Positions 25,948 through 34,849 of a stretch of DNA of 64,000 nt are shown here, one piece after another (within the stretch, counting starts at the first letter, position 1; each line of letters starts with the position of its first letter). The translations under genes were made by a program, and so were the position numbers. Location of the stretch: NCBI GenBank assembly GCA_947475995.1, contig CANJNI010000005.1, positions 88,205-152,204 of the forward strand. The letters run 5' to 3'. The notes under the pieces are model-generated. The model was not told the DNA's origin. It saw nothing but the letters and a program-made list of their open reading frames with translations, and searched no databases. Source of the DNA: Beijerinckiaceae bacterium (GTDB lineage: Bacteria > Pseudomonadota > Alphaproteobacteria > Rhizobiales > Beijerinckiaceae).

Positions 25948-27348
25948 TCAGCGAATGAACATCCAGTGGACCAGCCCGAACAGCGGGATTAGGATCGCCC
26001 CTGACCACAGCATGTAGCCGAAGAAGGAGGGCATGTTCACGCCGGCGCTGCGCGCGATGGAATAGACCATGAAATTCGGCGCGTTCCCCACGTAGGTATT
26101 GGCGCCCATGAAGACCGCCCCGAGCGAGATTGCCGTCAGGGTCGCCGCAAGCTGGCCCATCAGTTTCGCCGGATCGCCGCCCGCCATCTCGAAAAACACC
26201 AGATAGGTCGGGGCATTGTCGAGGAACGACGACAGGATGCCGGTGAGCCAGAAGAAGGCGGCGTTGTTGGGCGATCCGTCCGGGCTGAACACCAGCGACA
26301 CCAGGCCTCCGAACGGCCCTTCCTTTCCGGCCGCCAGCATCACCATCACCGGAATGATGCAGGTGAAGATGCCGGCGAATAGCAGGCCGACCTCCACGAT
26401 CGGCTCCCAGTTGAAGCCGTTCTCCTCGCGGTCCTTGCTTGAACTGAGCGCCAGCGACGCAAGACCGACGGCGATCATGACGCCTTCGCGCAACAGGTTC
26501 TGCAATTCCAGTTTCGTGCCGAACACCTCGAAACTGATCCCGGGCTTCCACGCCCCGCTCATCACGATGGCGCCGATCGCGACCGCAATGAGCGCCAGAT
26601 TGACGAGCCCGGTCACCCGGACGGGTTCGTCGCCTGCGACTCGCGTTTCATCGCGACGCGCCAGCCATGTGTCCATTGCGAAAAATACCGCGAGCAGGAT
26701 CACCACCGCGAAGATCGTCTGTGGCAACAGGTGCGTGGTCGTCCAGAAGAAATCAACGCCGCGCAGAAAGCCCAGAAACAGCGGCGGATCGCCAAGGGGC
26801 GTCAGTGCGCCGCCGATGTTCGACACGAGGAAAATGAAGAACACCACCACATGCGCATTTGTCGCGCGGCCTTCATTGGCGCGCAGCAGCGGACGAATGA
26901 GGATCATCGACGCGCCGGTCGTGCCAATGATGCTGGCGATGCTTGCGCCAAGCGCCAGAATCCCCGTGTTCACAAGCGGCGTACCGCTGATGGAACCGCG
27001 CACCACCAGCCCGCCCGCCGCTGTGAAGAGCGCGAACAGCATCAGGATGAACGGAACATATTCGAGCATCATCGTGTGAAACAAAGCCGCCCCGACGGTC
27101 GCGGTCCCGTATGCATAGGCAAGTGGAATCACGGCCAGAAAAGCCCAGAAGAACGCCACCTTCCCGTAATGCGGGTGCCACCATTCGTGCGCCACGAGCG
27201 GCCCGAGCGCGATCGACAGCAAAATGCCCGCAAACGGCAGGCTCCACCAGATCGACATGCTGGCGCCTTCGAGTCCCTCGGCCGCGAGTGCGAGGTCTGC
27301 GGAGAGTGTGAAGATGGCCGCAAGCGCCAAGCCAATTATGGAATTCAT
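25948..27348 (-). CDS. NhaD-type sodium:proton antiporter
   Basis: A 466-aa inner-membrane protein with about a dozen hydrophobic stretches, in the ion-transporter superfamily (NhaD/ArsB/citrate type). Features matching NhaD are an SNIGGALTPLGDPPLFLGFL segment near 170 and the second-half SSFLDNAPTYLVFFEMAGG near 385, which carries the conserved DNAPT motif. It probably exports sodium or lithium in exchange for protons. I chose the ATG at 27348 (MNSIIGLALAAIF), since the upstream TTG at 27366 lacks a better ribosome site. The N-terminus may be a cleavable signal (ends SADLALAAEG). Confidence 0.88.
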   Translation of the reverse strand: MNSIIGLALAAIFTLSADLALAAEGLEGASMSIWWSLPFAGILLSIALGPLVAHEWWHPHYGKVAFFWAFLAVIPLAYAYGTATVGAALFHTMMLEYVPFILMLFALFTAAGGLVVRGSISGTPLVNTGILALGASIASIIGTTGASMILIRPLLRANEGRATNAHVVVFFIFLVSNIGGALTPLGDPPLFLGFLRGVDFFWTTTHLLPQTIFAVVILLAVFFAMDTWLARRDETRVAGDEPVRVTGLVNLALIAVAIGAIVMSGAWKPGISFEVFGTKLELQNLLREGVMIAVGLASLALSSSKDREENGFNWEPIVEVGLLFAGIFTCIIPVMVMLAAGKEGPFGGLVSLVFSPDGSPNNAAFFWLTGILSSFLDNAPTYLVFFEMAGGDPAKLMGQLAATLTAISLGAVFMGANTYVGNAPNFMVYSIARSAGVNMPSFFGYMLWSGAILIPLFGLVHWMFIR

Positions 27349-27457
27349 GGTGTCTCTGTTCTTCAAATCTTGCCGTCATCCCGAACAGGTCGGAACAGCC
27401 GTGACACGGTCCAGATGCATCACGGATGAAACGACGCGAGGCTTCTGGGCTGAAACA

Positions 27458-30400
27458 TCAATGCGCCTCGTCCCAATTCTTTGCCGCTTTCGCATCCACT
27501 TGCAACGGCACCGACAGTTGTAGGGTCGGATGCGGCGCATCGACCATCACGGAGCGCACCACGGCGATCGTCGCGTCGACTTCGTTCTCCGGCACTTCGA
27601 AGACAAGTTCGTCATGCACCTGCAACAACATCTGCGCGGACAGCTTTGACTTCTCAAGGGCAGCGTCCATCCGGACCATCGCGCGGCGAATGATGTCGGC
27701 AGCCGAACCCTGAATGGGCGCGTTGATGGCCGCGCGTTCATTGAAGGCCCGCTCGGACGGATTGGAGGCGTTGATGCGTGGATAGTGGCACTTGCGGCCG
27801 AAGACCGTTTCCACATAGCCGTTCTGCCGCGCGGTCTTCTTCGTCGCTTCCATATAGTCGCGAATTCCCGGAAACCGTTCGAAATATTTGCGGATATAAG
27901 CCCCCGCCTCCTCGCGCGGAATTCCGAGCTGGTTCGCGAGGCCGAACGCCGAAATGCCATAGATGATGCCGAAGTTGATTGCCTTGGCGCGGCGGCGCAC
28001 TTCCGACGGCATGCCTTCGATCGGCACACCGAACATTTCAGAAGCCGTCATGGCGTGAATGTCGAGCCCGTCCGCAAAGGCCTTCTTCAATTGCGGAATG
28101 TCCGCGATATGCGCAAGGATGCGAAGTTCGATCTGCGAATAGTCCGCCGACAGAAGCTTGTGGCCCGGCGTCGCCACGAAAGCCGTGCGGATCTTGCGGC
28201 CCGCCTCGTTGCGCACCGGAATATTCTGCAGGTTGGGTTCCGAAGACGAGAGCCGCCCGGTCGTGGTCGCCGCCAGCGCAAAGCTCGTGTGCACCCGCTT
28301 CGTGTTTGGATTCACATAGTTCGGCAGCGCATCTGTGTAGGTGGACTTGAGTTTCTGCAATTGCCGCCAGTCGAGAATCCGGGCGGGAAGATCGTGGCCC
28401 TGCTCGGCGAGTTCATCGAGCACGCTGGCCGAGGTCGACCATGCCCCGGTCGCGGTCTTCTTGCCGCCCGGCAGGCCCATCTTGCCGAACAGGATGTCGC
28501 CCAGTTGCTTGGGCGACCCGAGATTGAACTTCTCGCCGGCAAGTTCGTAAATCTCGGATTCAAAGCGCGCCATGCTCTGCGCGAATTCACCCGACAGACG
28601 CGACAGGATCTGCCGGTCGATGGAAATGCCGCGCCGCTCCATGCGGGCAAGCGTGGCGATCATCGGGCGTTCCAGCGTCTCATAGACGACGGTCATGCAC
28701 TCTGCCGCAAGTCGCGGCTTCAGAACATGCCAGAGCCGCAAAGTCACATCCGCGTCCTCAGCGGAATATTCTGTCGCCCGGTCGATGGCGACTTTCGCGA
28801 AGCCAATGAAGGTGCGGCCGCTGCCGGCGACTTCGCCGAACTGGATCGGCTTGTGGCCGAAGAATTTCTCCGACAACACATCCATGCCGTGATCGCTGCG
28901 CCCCGCATCGAGCACATAGGACATGAGCAGCGTGTCCTCGACCGGCTCCATCGTGATCCCGTGCTGGCGCAGCACATTCAGGTCGTACTTTGCATTGTGG
29001 GCGATCTTGAGCGTGGCGCGATCCTCCAGCAGCGGCTTCACGCGCGCCAGTACGGCCTCGAGCGGCAACTGGCCGGGGGCGAGCGTTTCTGCGCCGAAAA
29101 GATCTCCCGTGCCTTCTCCCTTGTGGCCGACCGGAACGTAGTAGGCCTTGCCCGGAATCGCGCAGAAGGAGAGGCCCACCAGTTGCGCCTGTTGCGGATC
29201 GAGCGAGGTGGTTTCCGTATCGACCGAGACGCGGCCGATTTCGCGCGCCTCCGCAATCATGGCGTCGAGCGCTTCCAGCGTCGAGATCGTCCGATAGCTT
29301 TTCAGGTCGAATGGCATTTGCCGAAAGACCTCCGCACGCGCGGCAGCCAGCGAGCCGGGGCCGGTGTCGATGGCGACGGGCGCGGCCTGTTCGCCATAGC
29401 GGGCGTTGCGGCGCGGCCCGGTCGGGTCGCCCGGCGTGGCGGCGGCGCTCTCAGAGGCGGCGGGCTGCTCCACCGGCGCGCCATTGCGTCCGCGCCAGCC
29501 GCCGGGGCCGACCAGCGTCGGATCGGCTTCAATCTCGCCAGCATCCACCGAGAATGTTTCAGCGGCTCGCTTCGTGATCGTGGTGAATTCCAGCGCTTTC
29601 AGAAAGGCTACCAGCGTCTTGCCGTCCGGCGGGTGCAGCCCGAGATCGTCGAGCGGCGTCTCAACCGCGACATCATCCACGAGCGTGACAAGCTTCTTCG
29701 AGATGCGAATCTTTTCGAGGACTTCAGGATTGCAGAGTGTCTCGCGGCGCTTGGGCTGCTTGATCTCGCAAGCGCGCTCGATGAGCGTATCGAGATCGCC
29801 ATATTCGTTGATGAGTTGCGCGGCCGTCTTGATGCCAATGCCTGGCGCACCCGGAACATTGTCGGTGGAATCGCCCGCCAGCGATTGCACATCCACCACC
29901 TTGCCGGGCGGCACGCCGAAATAATCCGCCACTTCAGCTTCGCCGATGCGGCGCTCGTCGCGCTCGCCCGAAGCCGGATCGTACATGGCGACGCCCGGCC
30001 CCAGAAGCTGCATCAGATCCTTGTCGGCGGAAATGATGAGCACATCCGCGCCGCGCTCGCGCGCCTGTTTCGCATAAGTGGCGATGAGATCGTCGGCCTC
30101 GTAAACATCCTGCTCGACTGGAATGAGCCCGAAAGCCCGCACGGCTTCGCGCATCAACGGAAATTGCGGGATGAGGTCTTCTGGCGGCTCGGAGCGGTTC
30201 GCCTTGTAAGCCGGATAGAGTTCCTTGCGGAACGAGTTCTCCGACTTGTCGAAGATGATCGCCAGATGCGTCGGCTTGATGCCGATGGCGCCCTTCTCGA
30301 TGAACTGGAAAAGCTTCGTGCAGAACAGCCGCACCGCGCCGGTCGGCAGGCGATCAGAGCGATAATTGTACTTCTGGTCCTGCCGCATCGACTGGAAGAA

Positions 30401-30478
30401 GGCGCGGAACACGAAGGATGAGCCGTCGACCAGAAAGACATGGTCGCCGGGCTGTACGGTGCGATGGGAAAGCGGCAT
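27458..30478 (-). CDS. polA: DNA polymerase I
   Basis: A 1006-aa PolA with three domains. The 5'-nuclease runs from about 13 to 280 (FLVDGSSFVFRAFF, YEADDLIATYA, SAGDSTDNVPG-type loop). The DEDD 3'-5' exonuclease has an intact first motif (VSVDTETTSLD). The polymerase has motif A DYSQIELRILAH, motif B RRRAKAINFGIIYG and motif C QVHDELVFEVPE. Used in Okazaki fragment maturation and excision repair. The frame is open 20 codons further upstream, but MPLSHRTVQPGD at 30478 fits the family. Long open frames on the opposite strand are composition artefacts. Confidence 0.96.
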   Translation of the reverse strand: MPLSHRTVQPGDHVFLVDGSSFVFRAFFQSMRQDQKYNYRSDRLPTGAVRLFCTKLFQFIEKGAIGIKPTHLAIIFDKSENSFRKELYPAYKANRSEPPEDLIPQFPLMREAVRAFGLIPVEQDVYEADDLIATYAKQARERGADVLIISADKDLMQLLGPGVAMYDPASGERDERRIGEAEVADYFGVPPGKVVDVQSLAGDSTDNVPGAPGIGIKTAAQLINEYGDLDTLIERACEIKQPKRRETLCNPEVLEKIRISKKLVTLVDDVAVETPLDDLGLHPPDGKTLVAFLKALEFTTITKRAAETFSVDAGEIEADPTLVGPGGWRGRNGAPVEQPAASESAAATPGDPTGPRRNARYGEQAAPVAIDTGPGSLAAARAEVFRQMPFDLKSYRTISTLEALDAMIAEAREIGRVSVDTETTSLDPQQAQLVGLSFCAIPGKAYYVPVGHKGEGTGDLFGAETLAPGQLPLEAVLARVKPLLEDRATLKIAHNAKYDLNVLRQHGITMEPVEDTLLMSYVLDAGRSDHGMDVLSEKFFGHKPIQFGEVAGSGRTFIGFAKVAIDRATEYSAEDADVTLRLWHVLKPRLAAECMTVVYETLERPMIATLARMERRGISIDRQILSRLSGEFAQSMARFESEIYELAGEKFNLGSPKQLGDILFGKMGLPGGKKTATGAWSTSASVLDELAEQGHDLPARILDWRQLQKLKSTYTDALPNYVNPNTKRVHTSFALAATTTGRLSSSEPNLQNIPVRNEAGRKIRTAFVATPGHKLLSADYSQIELRILAHIADIPQLKKAFADGLDIHAMTASEMFGVPIEGMPSEVRRRAKAINFGIIYGISAFGLANQLGIPREEAGAYIRKYFERFPGIRDYMEATKKTARQNGYVETVFGRKCHYPRINASNPSERAFNERAAINAPIQGSAADIIRRAMVRMDAALEKSKLSAQMLLQVHDELVFEVPENEVDATIAVVRSVMVDAPHPTLQLSVPLQVDAKAAKNWDEAH

Positions 30479-30570
30479 GGGTCCGGCTGCTGAAGCTGAG
30501 TGGCGCACAGGATAGAGCGCCCGGCCCCCGCAAGCCATCCCGAAAAGCTGAAGCCTTTCCTTTTGCGGAA

Positions 30571-31824
30571 CTAGCGCAGACGAATGGGCAGAATCTCATC
30601 CTGCGCAGCGGTGCGCGCCGGACGGTCCCCCACGCGTTGCAACAGCGTCAGCCCCAGTCCGGCCGCCAGCGCCGCCAGAACGGTTACGCCGATGATGATG
30701 TCGGCCGCCGCAAGCGTAGGGGCGGCGCCTGTGGCGGTCAGTATCCACCTGATCGCGCCGAACGCGACCGGTGCGGCCACCGCGAAGGCGATCCAGTTGC
30801 GGCCGACTTCGGCAAGCGAGTCGAACAATTTGTGTTCGGCCAGAAGCGATGCGGCCATGATCAGGCAGAGCGCTCCCGAAAAGCCGAGCGCCAAGCTGGC
30901 GAACGGCAATGTCGCAATGGCCGCGCCCCCCGCATATGGGATTGGAATGAACACGCAGAGCGCCGTCAAAGCCACGAAGACCGCTACGGCCCCGATGGTC
31001 ATCCGCACATCCTTGCGGGCTTCGTCGGCCAGCATCCGGAGGCGCGCCGAGAACACTGCGCCAGCCATGAAATAGACAAGGCCGCGCATCATCTCGCCGC
31101 CGAAAGTACGGCCCGGAATGACAAGCAGTTCGGCCAGCACCGCCAGCGCGGCCAGGAACCAGAAATGGTTCCGCATCGCGCGCAGGATGACCAGATAGGC
31201 CGGGATCATTAAAAGCAGCGGCACATAAAGCGTCGCTGCGCCCAGCGATTTCCATGCGAGCGCGGCCGACATCGCTCCGCGCGGGGCCGCGATCCAGCCT
31301 GCTCCGATCTGGAAGGCGGCCCAGACCAGCAAGGCCGCCACGAGCGGGAACAGCTTGCCGGGCAGATAGTCGCTCCAGTCTTTCCGAAGCGAGCGCGCTG
31401 CAAAGAGCCCACAGGCTACCATCAGGGCCGGCATCGCCATGGGATTCAACATCAGGTAGAGCGACCGGAACGGCGTCGCCCCATCCTGCATGGCGGTCCA
31501 GCAGAACTGAACCGTCAGGGCGAGCAGAAGGCCAAGTCCCCTTGCGGTATCGGCCCAGACCTGCCGGTCCTCTTTCGGTTGCAGGGCGAAGCGCGCAATC
31601 AGGCGCTCCGTCAGCACGACCAGCAGCGCCAGTCCGACCGCAAACATGCCGGGTTCCGCCGGGGCCGCGAGCGCCTTGCGCGCCACGGGCGCGGTCGTCG
31701 TAACCGGACGATGCGCCGGAGACTCGGCAAGCGCGCGCCGACCGGCGGGCGCAGCCCTGCGGACAGGCCTGGCTCCCGCCCCCAGTCCCAGAGACTTCCT
31801 CAATTCGACGCCCGAGGTTTTCAT
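30571..31824 (-). CDS. Polytopic membrane protein, acyltransferase-3-like
   Basis: A 417-aa inner-membrane protein. Residues 1-60 are cytoplasmic-type, basic and Ala/Pro-rich. About ten hydrophobic helices follow. The segment VWADTARGLGLLLALTVQF resembles the first helix of acyltransferase-3 and OpgC-type proteins (D-x-x-RG-x-x), but the usual histidine is not obvious. The start at 31824 (MKTSGVELRKS) follows GGAAAG; an earlier ATG at 31911 is possible. If it is an acyltransferase, it would modify a surface glycan with acetyl or succinyl groups. It stands alone between polA and an unrelated gene, so the function is tentative. Confidence 0.55.
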   Translation of the reverse strand: MKTSGVELRKSLGLGAGARPVRRAAPAGRRALAESPAHRPVTTTAPVARKALAAPAEPGMFAVGLALLVVLTERLIARFALQPKEDRQVWADTARGLGLLLALTVQFCWTAMQDGATPFRSLYLMLNPMAMPALMVACGLFAARSLRKDWSDYLPGKLFPLVAALLVWAAFQIGAGWIAAPRGAMSAALAWKSLGAATLYVPLLLMIPAYLVILRAMRNHFWFLAALAVLAELLVIPGRTFGGEMMRGLVYFMAGAVFSARLRMLADEARKDVRMTIGAVAVFVALTALCVFIPIPYAGGAAIATLPFASLALGFSGALCLIMAASLLAEHKLFDSLAEVGRNWIAFAVAAPVAFGAIRWILTATGAAPTLAAADIIIGVTVLAALAAGLGLTLLQRVGDRPARTAAQDEILPIRLR

Positions 31825-31975
31825 GTGTCTTTCCGGTGCAAGGCTGTTCCGAATGCAGACGCCAAACCGGTCCGCAGACCGAATTTCCCGTCGTTCATCA
31901 AAGGTGAGCAAGCATCGCGCCGGACTTTGCGGACCGCTTCCGAAGGGCTAGAAAGAGCTAAACACAGGAGGAAAC

Positions 31976-32716
31976 ATGTTCGAGAAGTTCAAGCCCAGGT
32001 GGAAGATCGGCGGCTTGCAGCCGGGCGCCGTCATCGACGTCGCGCCCTACGAATTCTACCGTCTCGCGCCCCGCAACGTCATGTCGGTGATGATCGGCAT
32101 CGGGCTCGTGGAGTTTTCCAGCGAGGACGTCGAGCGCGTCTTCTCCCCGCTCGACAAATATCTCGACCAGCTGATGGACCGGGATGTCGACATCGTCATG
32201 CAGCATGGCGTGCCGCTGCCGATCCTGATCGGCATGGACAAGCATGACCGCATGCTGGAGCACATGCACAAGCGCACCGGCCTGCCCGCCACCACCACCG
32301 TGCAATGCGTGGTGAAGACGGCGGCCGAGTTCGGCGTGAAGAAAGTCGCCATCGTCAATAAATGGACCGAGGCGATGAACCATTCGCTCGGCCAGTTCTT
32401 CGCCCGCGAAGGCGTGCAGATTGTCGGCGGCGCCACCAAGGCCCTGCATCCGACCGACTTCCACAAGATCGATTCGGGCGAGCACATGGAGCTCGCCTAC
32501 CGGCTCGCCAAGCAGGCCCTGAAGGACAATCCCGATTGCGACGCCGTTTACATCGGCGGCGGTTCATGGATCGCCGAACCGGTGGCGCAACTCATCGAGG
32601 AAGAGGACGGCAAGCTGGTCCTCTGCAATCAGGCGTCCGTCATTCGTCAGGTGATGAAGATCCTCGGCGACTGGCAGCCCCTGCCGGGCCACAGCCGTGT
32701 GCTGTCGAGCGCCTGA
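31976..32716 (+). CDS. Asp/Glu racemase superfamily protein (maleate isomerase / arylmalonate decarboxylase-like) without catalytic cysteines
   Basis: A 246-aa protein with the double Rossmann-like fold of maleate cis-trans isomerase and arylmalonate decarboxylase. Family landmarks are VDIVMQHGVPLPI (71-83), TAAEFGVKKVAIVNKW (115-130), DCDAVYIGGGSWIAEPV (188-203) and LVLCNQASVIRQVMKILG (214-231). The first catalytic cysteine position reads His77 and the second reads Gly194-196, so both cysteines of the isomerases appear lost. Cys217 sits in a normally Ser/Thr position. Excellent ribosome site (AGGAGG, five bases from the ATG). Convergent with a solute-binding protein gene. The reaction is unknown. 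Confidence 0.75.
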   Translation: MFEKFKPRWKIGGLQPGAVIDVAPYEFYRLAPRNVMSVMIGIGLVEFSSEDVERVFSPLDKYLDQLMDRDVDIVMQHGVPLPILIGMDKHDRMLEHMHKRTGLPATTTVQCVVKTAAEFGVKKVAIVNKWTEAMNHSLGQFFAREGVQIVGGATKALHPTDFHKIDSGEHMELAYRLAKQALKDNPDCDAVYIGGGSWIAEPVAQLIEEEDGKLVLCNQASVIRQVMKILGDWQPLPGHSRVLSSA

Positions 32717-32804
32717 GTCCTACAACGATATTCAAACCTTGTGACGAGAGCCGGCGCTTTGCGCCTGCTCTGCGCGAGGCTTGAAAGAGGGCGGACTGTT
32801 CAGC

Positions 32805-33851
32805 CTACTTCCCCACGACCTGCCGGCCGAGCGCCATCCACTTTTCGTAGTTCTGCTCGAAGTCCGGCGCATCGCCGAAGTAATAAACCTTCGAGGGCTT
32901 GTCCTTGGCAGCCATGTCGGTGCGGGCCGACGCATAGCCGAGCTTGCCGTAAGCCGTCTGGCCTTCCTGCGACAGGACGAAGTCGATGAACAGCATGGCG
33001 GCGTGCGGATGCGGGGCTTTGGCCGGGAGCGCCATGGCGCCGGTCGTGGCGTAAACGCCGCCGAGCGCCCGCCAGGCGACCGGAGCGCCCTGATCGCGGC
33101 TATTGGCGAAATGTGAATTGAACATCGCAGGCGACATCGCCACTTCGCCGGACACAACCAGATTGGCGACGGCGCGCGCGCTCACTTCAAAGACGCGGAT
33201 CTGCTGCGTGGAGAGTTTGCGCACGAAAGCCTCGTCGCGGTCCGCCAGCATTTCGCCGATCCAGTTCGCAAGCGTCGATGTGCCCGGCACAGCCATCTTG
33301 CCGCGCCATTTTGGATCGAGCAGATCGTCGTATGTTTTCGGAACTTCGGCTTCCGAGATCAGCTTGGTGTTGTAGCCGAGGCCCACATAGCTCTCGTAGT
33401 CGAGCGTCCAGTGACCGCCCGGCTCGATGGCGGTCTTCGGGTAGGCCGCGTGTTCGGGCGTCTTGTAGGATTGCAGCAACCCGTTCTCATGCATCGCCCG
33501 CAGGCCCGCGACCGAAAGATCGATCGCATCCGGGATATAGCGGCCCGAGGCATATTCCTCGATCATGCGCCGCGTGACAGACGTGGAATCCGCCTTGTAG
33601 GCCTCGACCTTCACGAAGGGGTATTTCTTGCCGAACGCCTGATACACCGGATCGGCTTGCGTGCCGGTCGAATAGATCATCAGCGCGCCTTCGCGCCTTG
33701 CGCCGTCTTCAAGAATTTTCTGCCTGTCGGCGCCGGTGTAGTTGGCGATCTCGGCGACTGTTTTCGGAGCGGTCTGGGCCGCCGCCTGCCATGTCCCGAA
33801 CGCCAGCCCCAGTCCAAGCGTAGCTGCGGCGATCATCTTCATCTGAGCCAT
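32805..33851 (-). CDS. Orphan periplasmic solute-binding protein (iron/extracellular family 1 type)
   Basis: A 348-aa ABC-type binding protein. The signal peptide is at 1-25 (MKMIAAATLGLGLAFGTWQ then AAAQ). The mature part resembles the family-1 Fe3+/thiamine/2-aminoethylphosphonate group: EGALMIYSTGTQADPVYQAFGKKYP early, then DLLDPKWRGKMAVPG, and AMLFIDFVLSQEGQ late in the chain. The ATG at 33851 follows GGGAGGA. No permease or ATPase gene adjoins it, so its transporter is elsewhere or it serves another role. Ligand unknown. It is convergent with the racemase-fold gene. Confidence 0.85.
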   Translation of the reverse strand: MAQMKMIAAATLGLGLAFGTWQAAAQTAPKTVAEIANYTGADRQKILEDGARREGALMIYSTGTQADPVYQAFGKKYPFVKVEAYKADSTSVTRRMIEEYASGRYIPDAIDLSVAGLRAMHENGLLQSYKTPEHAAYPKTAIEPGGHWTLDYESYVGLGYNTKLISEAEVPKTYDDLLDPKWRGKMAVPGTSTLANWIGEMLADRDEAFVRKLSTQQIRVFEVSARAVANLVVSGEVAMSPAMFNSHFANSRDQGAPVAWRALGGVYATTGAMALPAKAPHPHAAMLFIDFVLSQEGQTAYGKLGYASARTDMAAKDKPSKVYYFGDAPDFEQNYEKWMALGRQVVGK

Positions 33852-33981
33852 GTTGTCCTCCCGTCTGGCGATCTTTGCGGAACTGACGCCATAGCGCAAG
33901 CCGCCGCGACGGGACAAAACGGCGCTTGTCGACAAGCCGGAGCGTTTCAATATGATGCGCCCGATCAAGGATGGACCACAG

Positions 33982-34470
33982 ATGGCAGTGCAGGCGGCGA
34001 CGACATTCGTGCATGACGAGCAGCGTCCGGGCGAGACCGCGATCGAGCTGCCCTCGCAGGCCGATGCGGGCGTCTATTTCATCGGCCGCATTCGTACGCC
34101 GTGGACGAAACGGGGCGAATGCCCCCGCAAGGGCGATCTCGCAGGGCCGGTCTGCCGCATCGAGGTGGCGGAACCCTATCGAGAGGCCCTGACGGGCCTG
34201 TCGCGGCACACGCATCTGCAGGTCCTTTACTGGATGCATCTGGCCCGCCGCGATCTCGTCCTGCAGAAGCCGCGCACCACCGGGGAAGCCATGGGGGCCT
34301 TCGGTTTGCGCTCGCCGATTCGCCCGAACCCGATCGCTTCCTCGCTTGTTGCGCTTGTCGAAGTCTTGCCCGACGCCGTGCTGGTGCGCGGCCTTGATTG
34401 TCTCGACGGGACGCCCCTCATCGACATCAAGCCGGAAACCTGCCCCGGCGCCCTGCCTCGCGAGGATTGA
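33982..34470 (+). CDS. trmO: tRNA m6t6A37 methyltransferase TrmO/TsaA-family protein
   Basis: A 162-aa protein of the TsaA/TrmO (UPF0066) family, which methylates t6A37 of certain tRNAs using S-adenosylmethionine. The domain begins at GVYFIGRIRTPW. It contains RIEVAEPYREALTGL, HLQVLYWMHLARRD and the strongly conserved FGLRSPIRPNPIASSLV segment. Start choice: ATG at 33982 behind AAGGA, or ATG at 33952 in the same frame. It lies eight bases before a ModE-like regulator gene. The family also includes homologues of unknown role, and the short length here fits a single TsaA domain. Confidence 0.82.
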   Translation: MAVQAATTFVHDEQRPGETAIELPSQADAGVYFIGRIRTPWTKRGECPRKGDLAGPVCRIEVAEPYREALTGLSRHTHLQVLYWMHLARRDLVLQKPRTTGEAMGAFGLRSPIRPNPIASSLVALVEVLPDAVLVRGLDCLDGTPLIDIKPETCPGALPRED

Positions 34471-34477
34471 CGGACCC

Positions 34478-34828
34478 GTGACGCGGCTCACCATTCGTCT
34501 CGACTTCGAGGGAAACCGCCAGATCGGCCACGGCAAGGTGCGCCTGCTTGAGTTGATCGATCAGGAGGGGTCGATCTCGTCCGCCGCGCGCGTGATGAAA
34601 ATGTCCTACCGTCGCGCCTGGCTGCTGACCGATGAAGTGAACCACATGTTCGTCGAGCCCCTGATCGAAACCCAGCTCGGCGGGAAGGGCGGAGGCAATG
34701 CCCGGCTGACCGCGCTCGGCCGGCAGGTGGTGGAGCTTTACCGCGAGATCGAGACACAGTCCCATTCCCGCTACAGCGATCGAATCGACGCCCTGAGCGG
34801 GAAACTTTCGGAGACTGCGGCGTCCTGA
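34478..34828 (+). CDS. ModE N-terminal-type winged-helix regulator
   Basis: A 116-aa protein that consists only of the LysR-like winged-helix domain of ModE. It has GHGKVRLLELIDQEGSISSAARVMKMSYRRAWLLTD, a GSISSAAR-type turn and a GGNARLTALGRQVV wing. It lacks the molybdate-binding MOP domains, as in short rhizobial ModE-like regulators. The GTG at 34478 fits the domain start; the frame is open further upstream within trmO. No modABC or molybdoenzyme genes are in the window. It may form a two-gene unit with trmO. Confidence 0.8.
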   Translation: MTRLTIRLDFEGNRQIGHGKVRLLELIDQEGSISSAARVMKMSYRRAWLLTDEVNHMFVEPLIETQLGGKGGGNARLTALGRQVVELYREIETQSHSRYSDRIDALSGKLSETAAS

Positions 34829-34849
34829 TGCCTTGAGACTTTCGTCGCA

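Noticed and set aside
27785..30421. 878-codon plus frame opposite polA
   Set aside because: PolA on the minus strand has all three catalytic domains. The plus frame has Arg/Ala-rich shadow composition.
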